Assembly (NCBI GenBank): GCA_016297405.1
Contig: JAEDGP010000028.1
Location: 1-24,377 of the forward strand
Length of the DNA stretch: 24,377 nt
Direction of reading: 5' to 3'
Origin: Treponema sp.
GTDB taxonomy: Bacteria > Spirochaetota > Spirochaetia > Treponematales > Treponemataceae
Below, piece after piece: positions 13,824 to 23,600 of this stretch. Position 1 is the first letter of the stretch. Each line of letters starts with the position of its first letter. The position numbers were made by a program, and so were the translations under genes. The notes below the pieces were generated by a model, which saw only the letters and a list, made by a program, of their open reading frames with translations, was not told where the DNA came from and did no database searches.

Positions 13824-16199
13824 ATGTTCAAATATTTTGTTTCGATTAAGGATAACAACCAGACTCTTACTCCTGTAGCAAAACTTGGGGAAAAAGACCT
13901 GAAAATCCAGATTGCATTAAAGGGAAGAACTTCCATCATGTTCTATCTTTGTGCCCTTACAGAAGAAAACAAAAAAGTTGCACTTCACGAAATCGGAAAC
14001 ATGCTGATCACAGACAAAATGCAGAAGAAAAACCCTTCATCCATAATCCTGGAAACAAAAGGATTTAACCAGGCCAGACTTCTGGTAACTAACAGGAAAG
14101 AAGAAAAGATCTTCAAAGCAATATTGAATTTTGCACCTATCATAAAGAAAATCGAAAAGGAATCTTTGAAGACACCAAAACTGAAATCAGATGATTACAG
14201 AAAATCGGCTAAAGATAAAATTCCAGAAAAAGATAAAGCTTTGGCAAGTACAAAGCCAGAAAAAAACAAAATTCGGACAAAAGACAATCCAAGCAAAAAA
14301 GACAATCTGCCGGAAACAGACTTGAACGAAGGCAAAACCGTTTTGAAGGTGCGTCATCCTTTAAGCGTAAAACTCATTTCCATCATTACGATTATTGTTG
14401 GTTTTGCCCTAGGTTCCATCATTCTTCTTGTAAACTATTTTGTTTCCGCCGATGTGCAAGTAAGCGCAGAAGAGAACAACTTCAACTCAAACACAAGAGC
14501 AGCAAGCGATGTTCAGAATCGTATGGAAACTGCAATTTCTGCAACAAGATTCTTTTTGAAAGTGCAGGAAAGGGAAGGCACAGCCTCTGATGAAAAGAAG
14601 ATCCGGGACTTTTTTGAAGGCAACAGTGAGATCGCAGCCGTAATCATTCCTGGAACCGTTCAAATAGAAAACAAGACTTTCTTCCTGGCCCACGAAATCG
14701 AAGACCAGATGATTTCCACAATGATTTCATCAGAGCAGGAAGCCATACAATCCGTAGCGGAAGATGGGGTTACAATCTTAAATGTTTCACCGTATTTTAA
14801 CAAAACTCCGCTGATTGCGATCCTTTCATCTGCTCAAACCATCACGCAAAAACCAGAATCACTGATTATCCTGTATTCCACGAACAAGATTTCAGAAGCG
14901 TTTGGAACGAACGCCATCAACGCTTCATTCATGGTAAATGAAAAAGGCATCATTCTGGCCCATGCACAGGAAGAACTGGTGCTTTGCGCAAAAGACATGA
15001 GCAATCTTGAAATCGTTCAGAAAGTAAGCGAAGGTTCTGTAAAAAGCCGCCAGCTTCTCTTCAGTGATGAAAATGGAATAAAATATTTTGGTGCCTACAC
15101 AAAGCTTGCACTAGGCGACTGCGCAATCATCACAATGATTGCGGAAGACACTATATTCGAATCAATCAGAGCCACAACCCGCCGAAACATTTACCTTTCC
15201 CTAGCAGTTCTGGCAATTGCCATACTCATAATCTGGTTCTTCTCAAGAAGCATCAGCTCTCCTGTGAAAAAACTGGCAAAAGCTGCAAAGCTTGTACAGG
15301 ACGGACAATATGACATCCACCTTAAGTACAGACACAAAGATGAAATCGGACTGCTTACTTCAAGCTTCGTTCAGATGGGTAAAGGACTTGCCGAGCGAGA
15401 ACGACTTAAGGACACTTTTGGCCGATTCACAAACAAGGCAATTGCCGAGCAGGCTATGCGCGGGGAATTAGCACTTGGCGGCGAAACAAAAAATGTAACC
15501 GTATTTTTCAGCGATATCAGAAACTTCACTGCAATGAGCGAAAAACTGCATCCAGAAGAAGTGGTAAAATTCCTGAACGATTACATGACACGCATGGTTG
15601 ACTGCGTGAACAAAACTGGCGGAACCGTTGATAAATTCATCGGAGACGCAATCATGGCTGTCTGGGGCGCTCCCATTTCCGGCTCAAGTCCTAAAGAAGA
15701 CGCAATGAATGCCGTTCGCGCAGCCCTTATGATGCGCTCAAGCCTGAACGAATACAATGCACTTCGTGTCAGTCGCGGTGAAAAACCAATCCGCATTGGA
15801 TGTGGAATTAACTCCGGTTCAGTTGTTGCAGGTCAGATCGGTTCCGACCAGCGAATGGAATACACCTGCATTGGCGACACAGTAAACCTCGCTTCACGTA
15901 CAGAAGCTTTGAACAAGCCATTCGCCACAGACATTCTGATCACCGCAAACACTTACGAATTGATAAAAGACTATATTACAGCAGAAAAAATGCTTCCTGT
16001 AACCGTAAAAGGTAAAGAGAAGCCTATTGATATGTATGCAGTTGTGAACATTCCTGATGCAACTGACATTCCTGGAGCTGGAGCTTTGGGTCCTGCTTCA
16101 ATGCATCAGCTTCGACAGCGCTGGGGAATAAAAGACCCGGATTTGACAGGTATAAACACAGATGATGAAGAAAAGAAGTTCAATATTAAAGCCAATTGA
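13824..16199 (+). CDS. Membrane-bound class III adenylate cyclase with HAMP domain
   Basis: A 791-residue protein from the ATG at 13824, with AAGGA at 13812-13816 seven bases upstream; a TTG at 13794 would add ten residues but has no ribosome site. Order: N-terminal soluble domain of about 105 residues of unknown type; a very Lys/Asp-rich linker; membrane helix (about 181-208); extracytoplasmic sensor domain of about 245 residues, Cache-like; second helix (about 455-473); HAMP; then the cyclase domain. Key catalytic residues are present: metal aspartates D564 (FFSDIRNF) and D608 (GDAIMAVWG), adenine-selecting K604 (TVDKFIGD), and the transition-state Asn and Arg in VNLASRTE. A Thr in YTCIGD replaces the usual second adenine-selecting Asp, as in class IIIb enzymes. 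It should make cAMP in response to an envelope signal. First gene of a four-gene overlapping unit. Confidence 0.93.
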   Translation: MFKYFVSIKDNNQTLTPVAKLGEKDLKIQIALKGRTSIMFYLCALTEENKKVALHEIGNMLITDKMQKKNPSSIILETKGFNQARLLVTNRKEEKIFKAILNFAPIIKKIEKESLKTPKLKSDDYRKSAKDKIPEKDKALASTKPEKNKIRTKDNPSKKDNLPETDLNEGKTVLKVRHPLSVKLISIITIIVGFALGSIILLVNYFVSADVQVSAEENNFNSNTRAASDVQNRMETAISATRFFLKVQEREGTASDEKKIRDFFEGNSEIAAVIIPGTVQIENKTFFLAHEIEDQMISTMISSEQEAIQSVAEDGVTILNVSPYFNKTPLIAILSSAQTITQKPESLIILYSTNKISEAFGTNAINASFMVNEKGIILAHAQEELVLCAKDMSNLEIVQKVSEGSVKSRQLLFSDENGIKYFGAYTKLALGDCAIITMIAEDTIFESIRATTRRNIYLSLAVLAIAILIIWFFSRSISSPVKKLAKAAKLVQDGQYDIHLKYRHKDEIGLLTSSFVQMGKGLAERERLKDTFGRFTNKAIAEQAMRGELALGGETKNVTVFFSDIRNFTAMSEKLHPEEVVKFLNDYMTRMVDCVNKTGGTVDKFIGDAIMAVWGAPISGSSPKEDAMNAVRAALMMRSSLNEYNALRVSRGEKPIRIGCGINSGSVVAGQIGSDQRMEYTCIGDTVNLASRTEALNKPFATDILITANTYELIKDYITAEKMLPVTVKGKEKPIDMYAVVNIPDATDIPGAGALGPASMHQLRQRWGIKDPDLTGINTDDEEKKFNIKAN

Positions 16200-18954
16200 T
16201 TTATTTGTTCTGGTTTTCTGCATTTCTGTAGCAGCATTCTTTTTGAATCTGTTCTGGAATGATCTGAACCAGATGCTCAGTAAAAACGAAACTCCTATTG
16301 CAACCGTCTCATACAAACGAAACAGCGTGCAGCGCAAATTCCGGGAAAAAATGATCTGGGACAGAATGCAGCAAAACGGCCCGATCTATAACGGAGACAC
16401 TTTGCACACCTCTACTGATGCTCAGGCAACTATTCGTTTTCCTGACGGCCAAACTTTGGAAATTTTTGAAAATTCCATGGTCAAACTGGTGATGGATAAA
16501 GACAAAGCCATTTCCGTTGAACTTTCCGGAGAAACAAGCCGCGTTTCTGCAGACACAAGCAACAGCCAGAGCGAAGCTGCCATGTCCATCATCTCAAGGG
16601 ACACTGGTTCAAAAATCCAGGTTCAAAGCGGCTCTGTCATGACAGCCCAAGCCGCACCTGACAGCAAAGAAATTCAGATCCAGGTAGAAAAAGGCGAGGC
16701 TGTAATTACATCAAAAACTGGCGAAAACGTAAAAGCTGATGCGGGCACAACAATTGCCGTAAACAATGAGGGAAAAACCCGCAAGCCAGAGTTTACTATG
16801 AAATTTCCGCCAGTTTCATATTTGGTTTTGCGGCAGGAAAGCAAAGATTCTGGCACAGTGCGCTTTGAGTGGCAGAAAAGCGGCTCATCTCCTGTCAGAC
16901 TGGAAACTTCATTTGACAAAAACTTTGAAACCATCACTGGTTCCTATCTTTTTGAAAGTGAAAACGCAAAATCTCTTGCGCTTCCAGCGGGAACAGTTTA
17001 TTGGAGAGCCAGGGCCGTTGCAAATCAAGATGACAGGGAATTCAAAGGTTCTTCAGATTCAGTAAGCGGAAAAATCACTGTTTTTGACGCAAAAACCCCT
17101 GTTCTTTTGCGCCCTGAAAATGGCCAGAAATTCTCGTACAGGTCAAAACTTCCGGCCATAAGGCTTTCATGGAAAGGCAACGAATATGCCGCTTCCTATA
17201 AGCTCGAAATTTCTGATTCTGCTGACTTTAAAAACATAGTGATTGCCAAAGACGTTGAAGGTACTTCCCAAACCATCCAGGAATTGCCCCAAGGCAAATG
17301 GTACTGGAAAGTCACCCCATTCTACACATTGAATAAAACTGGAAGGGGCATATCTTCTGCTTCCGGCAATTTTGAAATCGTTCTTTCCCAATCTCTTGCA
17401 GCTCCTTTACCGCTGCTTCCAAGAAATGGCGAAAACGCAATCATTGGCAAAGACGTAAGCTTTTCATGGAAAAGCATGGCTGAAGCAAAAAATTACGATA
17501 TAATCATAAGCAAAAACAGTGATCTTTCTTCACCAGTCTGGAATCTGAACATTAGGGACAATTATTACATCCTCAATACACAGGATTTTGCGGAAGGAAC
17601 CTATTATTGGGCTGTTCGCCAGAATGATGAAGAAGGAACTTCCTCAGCTTACTGCAAGCCCTGTAGTTTCAAAATGGAAAAAACAAAACCTGTCCTCATC
17701 ACAAAACTGGTAAGTCCACAAGACGGCTACACATGTGCAGCAAATAAAACAAAAGAAATGACGTTTGTATGGACAAAATCTGAAGAAGGTTCTGAATTCC
17801 AGATTTCCAGATCCATGGATTTTGAAACTACAGAATATTCACAAAAAGTTTTGGGTCTTTCCCTTTCCGGCCTTTCTGTGGAAATGGGAAAACATTACTG
17901 GCGAGTAGGAAATTCGTCCATACATAGCTTTACTGTAAGCGAAAACCTTGAAGGCCCAAAACTGGTTTATCCTTCGCAAAACAGCGAAATTCTTGCTGAC
18001 GAAAACCAGCAGATTTCCTTCAGCTGGCAGCCTGTCTCTGATGCGGATTTCTATCGCTTTGTTCTTGCAGAAAAAAGCGCAAATGGATCTTCAAAGGAAA
18101 TCCTGGTTCTGAACAAAATCAAGGATAACAATGCAAAAGTAATAGTCCCTTCAATTCAGAACAGCTTCAAAAACTATGAATGGAAGGTCCAGGCCTTCAA
18201 GGAAGAATCGGTCGCATCATCTGGCATTCGGGGGGAAATTTCTTCCCAAAGCTTCAAAATCAGAAGCCCTTACAAGATTGACAATGCTTATCCACAAGAC
18301 AAGACCACAATTGCAGGACTTACCGCCCTTCTGGAACAGACAAAATTCAGCTGGACAAGCAAAGATATTGCCGCAAAACAGATATTCATTCTGGAAAAGG
18401 AAGATTTTTCTGCAAAAACCGGAAAAACAATTCGCCAGACAGTGCGCACAATTGCAAATCCTGCAGGTTCCATTTCAATCACCGGACTTAACAGCGGAAA
18501 ATATTACTGGCATATACAGGCTTCTTCTACTGGCGGCACCGACATGTCATCGGAAGAATGGAGCTTTACAGTTGATCCAGTTCCTCCTCTTGCCAAGCCG
18601 ATTCTTGGCTCTCCTGTAGACAAAACTGTATTTGGTGCCGCTTACCTTAGAACAAGCCGCACAATAAACTTTGACTGGCAAAGCGTGCCATACGCAAATG
18701 AATACAAATTCATCTTGAAACGAACCGATTCAAAGGTTCCTCTTATTGAAAAAAAGTTAAAAAAACTGAATTATAGTGTAGAAGTTTCTGACCTTGATTT
18801 GGCTTCCTTTGAATGGAGCGTTCAGGCCTTTAGAAAACAAGGAGAGTCAGCTATAATCCAGACAGGAGATGCGTCAAAAGCTACTTTCAAGATTGAGATT
18901 CCTATGCCACAAGAAATAAAAGCTCTTGATCAGGGAGTTCAATATGGCGAATAA
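16162..18954 (+). CDS. FecR-domain protein with about seven fibronectin-like repeats
   Basis: A 930-residue inner-membrane-anchored periplasmic protein. A basic start, MMKKRSSILK, leads into a membrane helix (about 13-31). Then comes a FecR domain (about 46-203) with GDTLHTSTDAQATIRFPDGQ and, in its second half, VQSGSV and VEKGEAV repeats. The rest is about seven repeats of 80-110 residues, each with the pattern FSW...A..Y......F....Y.W.V.A (for example LSWKGNEYAASYKLEISDS; FSWKSMAEAKNYDIIISKNS; FDWQSVPYANEYKFILKR), beta-sandwich modules of Ig/FN3 style. FecR modules sense or transmit envelope signals or bind glycans. The start lies inside the cyclase gene (38-base overlap; ATG at 16165 is equally possible), so it is likely co-translated. 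No clear ribosome site. Confidence 0.88.
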   Translation: MMKKRSSILKPIDLFVLVFCISVAAFFLNLFWNDLNQMLSKNETPIATVSYKRNSVQRKFREKMIWDRMQQNGPIYNGDTLHTSTDAQATIRFPDGQTLEIFENSMVKLVMDKDKAISVELSGETSRVSADTSNSQSEAAMSIISRDTGSKIQVQSGSVMTAQAAPDSKEIQIQVEKGEAVITSKTGENVKADAGTTIAVNNEGKTRKPEFTMKFPPVSYLVLRQESKDSGTVRFEWQKSGSSPVRLETSFDKNFETITGSYLFESENAKSLALPAGTVYWRARAVANQDDREFKGSSDSVSGKITVFDAKTPVLLRPENGQKFSYRSKLPAIRLSWKGNEYAASYKLEISDSADFKNIVIAKDVEGTSQTIQELPQGKWYWKVTPFYTLNKTGRGISSASGNFEIVLSQSLAAPLPLLPRNGENAIIGKDVSFSWKSMAEAKNYDIIISKNSDLSSPVWNLNIRDNYYILNTQDFAEGTYYWAVRQNDEEGTSSAYCKPCSFKMEKTKPVLITKLVSPQDGYTCAANKTKEMTFVWTKSEEGSEFQISRSMDFETTEYSQKVLGLSLSGLSVEMGKHYWRVGNSSIHSFTVSENLEGPKLVYPSQNSEILADENQQISFSWQPVSDADFYRFVLAEKSANGSSKEILVLNKIKDNNAKVIVPSIQNSFKNYEWKVQAFKEESVASSGIRGEISSQSFKIRSPYKIDNAYPQDKTTIAGLTALLEQTKFSWTSKDIAAKQIFILEKEDFSAKTGKTIRQTVRTIANPAGSISITGLNSGKYYWHIQASSTGGTDMSSEEWSFTVDPVPPLAKPILGSPVDKTVFGAAYLRTSRTINFDWQSVPYANEYKFILKRTDSKVPLIEKKLKKLNYSVEVSDLDLASFEWSVQAFRKQGESAIIQTGDASKATFKIEIPMPQEIKALDQGVQYGE

Positions 18955-20632
18955 AAAAGCATTTTTCATACTGACCGTATTTTTGATTTTCTCTTCAGTT
19001 TCTTTTGCGCAAAAATCGAAAAAATTTTCCCAGAAAATCGAATGGACAAAAGACAATTACGCAACAAAATATGAACTTCAGGTACAGGTTTTATCTGGCG
19101 GCAAATATTCAGATTTTTTTAGGACAGAAACAGAAAAAAGCTTTGTGAACGTTTCTTTCCCAGCCGGCACCTATCGCTACCGGATTACTCAATTTGATTT
19201 GATTGGCAGAAAAACAGAACCTAGCAAATGGTTCCCCCTTGAAATCGTCCAGGCTGTTCAGCCAATTCTTTCAGCAAGCGAGCAGAAAACCTATTATTTT
19301 CAAAAAGAAAGGCCTGTGGAAATCACGATTTTGGGTTCAGGATTCACTGAAAAATCAAAATTTACAATCATTGACGAAAATACAAATGAACTTCCCTGCT
19401 CTGTAATTATACAGAAAGCAAAATCCGTAACCCTTTCCATTCAGGCAAAAAACGTAAAAGATGGGAAATTCCTTGTAAAAGTAAAAAATCCCCCAAATCT
19501 TTCTGCAACAGGGGCAGCTTTTTCTCTTGAAGCAGAGAAGACAAAATCCGTTGTTGCAGCTGTAACAGAACCTGATAAAGTTGCATCAAGGGAAAATGGT
19601 GCAAATAGCGCAAACAACAATAGTGCAAACAACAGTGCAAACAACAACAGCGCAAACAACAACAGCGCAAACATTATAAACAACAAAAACCTGGCAGCCA
19701 GCGAAAAATCTGCTGAACAATTGATTGAAGAAGCTTTTCTTGCAAAAAACGCCGCAAAAAAAGCTGCAGAACAACAAATTCAGGAGCTTTCACAAACAAA
19801 TCCACAGAAAGCGAAGGAACTTGAAAATCTTGTTACCCAAAAACTTATGGAAGTGAAAGAAATTCCTGTGGTAAAAGAAGTCATCAAGGAAGTTCCTGTT
19901 GAAATCGAAAAAATCGTAGAAAAGGAAGTTATAAAGGAAGTTCCTGTTGAAGTTGAAAAAATCGTAGAAAAAGAAGTCATAAAGGAAGTGCCTTCTTCCA
20001 CTGCCACAAAAGATAGCGAAGAAGAAGTTGAAGTCGTTGAAAAGAAAGTAAAGGAAGTTGTAGTCAAAGAAATTGTTGTTGAAGAAAAGATTATCACAAA
20101 ACTTGACCATTCAGAAATAAAAATCAGCGCAGGTCCTGCCGCATACATCGGGCTTTACAACGACACATTGATTTCTCATTCAGACATGAAGATTCCTATT
20201 GGAGTCAATGTGCAGCTTAGCTTCATCCCCGTAAAAAACCAGAAAGGCTTTTTTGGTGCAAATCTGGACGTCAAACATTTCTTGTGGACTCAGGCAGAAG
20301 ATAGCTATTTCATGAGCATAACCCAAACCTTTACTCATCTTATGTTTGATTACGAGCGTGCATTTTTTAAAGATCATCTGCGTTTTGGGTTTGAAATTGG
20401 GCCTGGAATCAATATAATATCCACAGAAGTAAAATATAAAGGCTCGCTTCTTTCGGATGCGACGGAAAAAACGAATCCCCTTTACATCTCTGCAATGGCT
20501 CAGTTTTCGATTTATTATGTTCCAGTTAAATCCGTAATGATTAAGCTTCAGGCAGATTATACCCACATTTTTGCGCCGGATATGCCAACTGGCCTTTTCA
20601 CCCCAGCCCTTACAATAGGATTCAGATTATAG
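18944..20632 (+). CDS. Outer-membrane beta-barrel protein with long periplasmic arm
   Basis: About 562 residues from the ATG at 18944, which has GGGAG at 18933-18937 six bases upstream and overlaps the FecR gene by 11 bases. A frame opening at 18926 lacks this site. Signal peptide to about residue 22 (IFSSVSFA). Then a beta domain resembling one of the FecR-protein repeats (IEWTKDNYATKYELQVQV); a second IPT/TIG-like beta domain (ITILGSGFTEKSKFTI); an Asn/Ala/Ser-rich linker; a coiled coil; a valine/glutamate/lysine spacer of 16-residue repeats; and finally about 180 residues of alternating beta strands ending TPALTIGFRL. The end looks like a small outer-membrane barrel. The protein would reach from the outer membrane towards the FecR protein. 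Exact family not recognised. Confidence 0.82.
   Translation: MANKKAFFILTVFLIFSSVSFAQKSKKFSQKIEWTKDNYATKYELQVQVLSGGKYSDFFRTETEKSFVNVSFPAGTYRYRITQFDLIGRKTEPSKWFPLEIVQAVQPILSASEQKTYYFQKERPVEITILGSGFTEKSKFTIIDENTNELPCSVIIQKAKSVTLSIQAKNVKDGKFLVKVKNPPNLSATGAAFSLEAEKTKSVVAAVTEPDKVASRENGANSANNNSANNSANNNSANNNSANIINNKNLAASEKSAEQLIEEAFLAKNAAKKAAEQQIQELSQTNPQKAKELENLVTQKLMEVKEIPVVKEVIKEVPVEIEKIVEKEVIKEVPVEVEKIVEKEVIKEVPSSTATKDSEEEVEVVEKKVKEVVVKEIVVEEKIITKLDHSEIKISAGPAAYIGLYNDTLISHSDMKIPIGVNVQLSFIPVKNQKGFFGANLDVKHFLWTQAEDSYFMSITQTFTHLMFDYERAFFKDHLRFGFEIGPGINIISTEVKYKGSLLSDATEKTNPLYISAMAQFSIYYVPVKSVMIKLQADYTHIFAPDMPTGLFTPALTIGFRL
19601..19672 (+). repeat. In-frame short tandem repeat coding Ala-Asn-Asn-(Asn)-Ser
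   Basis: Units: GCAAATAGC (19601-19609), GCAAACAACAATAGT (19610-19624), GCAAACAACAGT (19625-19636), then GCAAACAACAACAGC twice (19637-19666), then GCAAAC. Unit sizes are 9, 12 or 15 bp, always multiples of three, so copy-number changes alter linker length without a frameshift. The identical last two units indicate recent slippage. Confidence 0.85.
19889..19992 (+). repeat. 48-bp repeat coding a Val/Glu/Lys spacer
   Basis: Two copies at 19889-19936 and 19937-19984, then a partial third (GAAGTGCCT). Each codes EVPVE(I/V)EKIVEKEVIK, a 16-residue extended, charged unit like the stiff periplasmic spacers of TonB-like and OmpA-like proteins. Copies differ by several silent or conservative changes, so this array is older than the Asn-rich one. 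Confidence 0.85.
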
Positions 20633-23600
20633 TGAAAAAAACAGGCATTTTATTTTCATTGTCACTTTTCTCTTTATTCTTGACGATTCTCTCTTGCGAT
20701 GCGGAATTCAACCAGTCCATCTCCAGCAAAATACAAGAGCAGACAACAGGTCAAGTCGTTTTTATTTCAAACACTTTTGATGTTGATAACCTGACAGTAA
20801 ACCTTCCTTTGGGAAAGAAATATTCAGAACTTCCAGTCCCTGAATCATTGGGAAAATCTTTCGCAGGCTGGTATACAGACGAAACCTTCACAACCGAAGC
20901 TTCTGACATTACGATATCCAAAGACAAGCAGTTTTTATATGCAAAATGGAATCTCAATACTTATGAAATTTCATATATTTTGAACGACATGGGGGAAAAA
21001 AATTCAAACAACCCTGACCAATATACAATTGACGATTCTGTTGTGCTTTTGCCTGCCACTCCAAATGATTCAGATAAACCTTTTCTTGGCTGGTATGCAG
21101 AAAACACAAGCACAAAAAACAACAAATACAGAATTGCAGGCTGGCCGTCTCATTCATACGCAAAAGATTTTACATTATGCGCAAGATGGCCAGACGGAAT
21201 CTCGAAGTTAAAAACCATCACCTATGAGCCGGATGGAAAAATCATAAACGATACAAGAAATTTTGGTTTCTATGAAAGTGATGAATCTGGAACCATTTTC
21301 GCTCCTGTCTACAAGGAAAATAATTCCGTTCCATTCCGAGGCTGGTACCTTTCTTCAGATTATTCAGGTTCCAGCGTTTCCAGCTTAGAACAGCTTGGAG
21401 CGCAGGATGCAACACTTTACGCAAAATTTGGCTACGACATCATTTACCACGACAACTATGCGCCAAACTTCCGAGGAAGTGACAAAGACGCAGAAGGTAA
21501 CGATCTTCCTCATACATACATTCCAGGAAGCTCATTAAAATTGCCAACTCCTGTATTTAATGATCCAGCTCAAGGAGTTTCATTCTGCCGCTGGTATACA
21601 GATAGCGATTCCAAAGACAGTATCATTGAAATTCCCTCTGATGCCACAGGAACCATAGACTTATGGGCTTTATGGTCAAATAAAATTTACTGGTATGATG
21701 CATACGAAGAATCCGGAATCCCAAATTTATACAATACATATATTCTTGGCGAAAATCATACTTTTGATTTTAACCAGTATCCTCCAGTCGATACATCAAA
21801 TCCAGATGCAATCTTTGGTGGTGCGTTCAACGACCAAGAATGCACTACACCTTTTTCTTCCATAAGCAAAAAAGAAACTGGAATCGTAAACTTCTTCGTT
21901 AAATGGGAATATAAACTTTCTTTCAAAGATGAAAACGATTTACCATATTCTGGAAGCAACATATCAAAACTGCCTTCCACATATATAAAACACAAAGGAT
22001 TAGAGAATCTTCCTGATGGTGTAAAAGACGGATATAATTTCTGCGGCTGGCATCTAAATTCTGACTGCAGCGACGAAGCTGTAACATCCATTGCAAATGA
22101 CAAAAAAGGTCCATTAACATTGTATGCAAAGTGGGAAGTTGACTCAGATATTTCAAGCGACAATGTAAACGTATATTATCACGATTATTATCAAAATGAG
22201 ATTTTCTCTGGTAATGACACAGATTCCAATGGCACTCCTTTGCCAAAAGTTTATGCAAAAAACACAGGGCCTGTTACTCTTCCTAATCCAGTAAATGCCG
22301 ATTCAGCCGAATTTCTTGGATGGTATGAAAGCAGCACCAGTGAAACTCCATTGACACAAATAACAGTTGGTACTTCGGACATCCATCTTTATGCAAAATG
22401 GAAATTCAAAAAATTCTACCTGGACCCAGAAAACGGAAGTGACGAATATTATGGCTACAACAGTTTATATCCAGTAAAAACGATAGAAAGAGCAGCCGAT
22501 GTTATCCAGAAAATAAACCCAGACACAAATTTAACCAACATAAAATCGCTTTATATAAAATCAACTGTAAATATTACAGAAAATAAGACAATTGATCTTT
22601 CTGGAGCAGAAATTTGTACCAGCGGTGACTTTCCTGCAATCCGGATTTCAAACAGCAGCCCATCAACTGCAGAAGTTACAATCAAAAACACAACCCTATA
22701 TTCTTCCTCTATCAGAAGCTATCCTGCTATCATCTGTGAAAATCAAAACCTGGTTTTGGATGAAGGTTTTCGCAGTTCAATCTTTACGGGAATTTCAACA
22801 AACATAATTCAGATAACTGGTGGCTCATTGAAAATACAAAATTCTAGTACCGATACCTCAAAACTACCAATATTTTCATCTGGAAACACATCGTCAGATC
22901 AAGGACTTATAACTCTCATTAATTCAGATTTGTATATAACCGCAGCAAAATTATCCAATTGCAACGCATCCAAAAGTTCCCCGATTTTCGTAAAAGCAGA
23001 TGATGATAAAACTCATTCAGTTGAAATATCAAACCTAAATGCTCAGTACAACACCGGCAAAAATGGCGGAGTCATATACATAGAAGGAACCAAATCATAT
23101 CCTGTAAATGTAACAATCAACGGAAATCAAAGCGTTCCAAACATAGAATTCTCAAATAACACAGCTTCTCTTTCTGGGGGAGCCATATATGCAAAAAATG
23201 CAGTAATCAATCTAAACACATACGCAAGATTCACTTATAACATTTCCAATGGAACAGAAAAAAACAACGGTGGTGGCGCGATTTATCTGGACAACTGTAA
23301 ACTTGGCTCCACTGATGACTCTCCTACTTCAACCGAAAGTTCATATTTTTATCAGAATGAAGCCAAAAATAATGGGGGTGCGATTTTCTATATAAACGGA
23401 GATGATGCAGACAGCACTCTTTTTAATGCATCGTTCTTAGCAAATCAAGCTACATCCGACGGGGACATAACTACATCGCCAAACTGTTCTGGCGGAGCCG
23501 TTTTTGTTACTTATGAAGACTCAAACAGCTCTCAGAATCTTAAAATACAAAATTGCACATTTCAGCAAAACAAGGCGGCTAACGGCGGAGCTGTAGCAAT

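Noticed and set aside
19407..20148. Minus-strand hydrophobic, Ser/Thr- or Phe-rich open frames
   Set aside because: They are the antisense of the Asn/Ala repeat and the Val/Glu/Lys repeat of the barrel gene; composition artefacts.
21756..22258. Minus-strand open frames inside the right-hand lipoprotein gene
   Set aside because: Antisense to a continuous 1248-codon frame with repeating conserved motifs.
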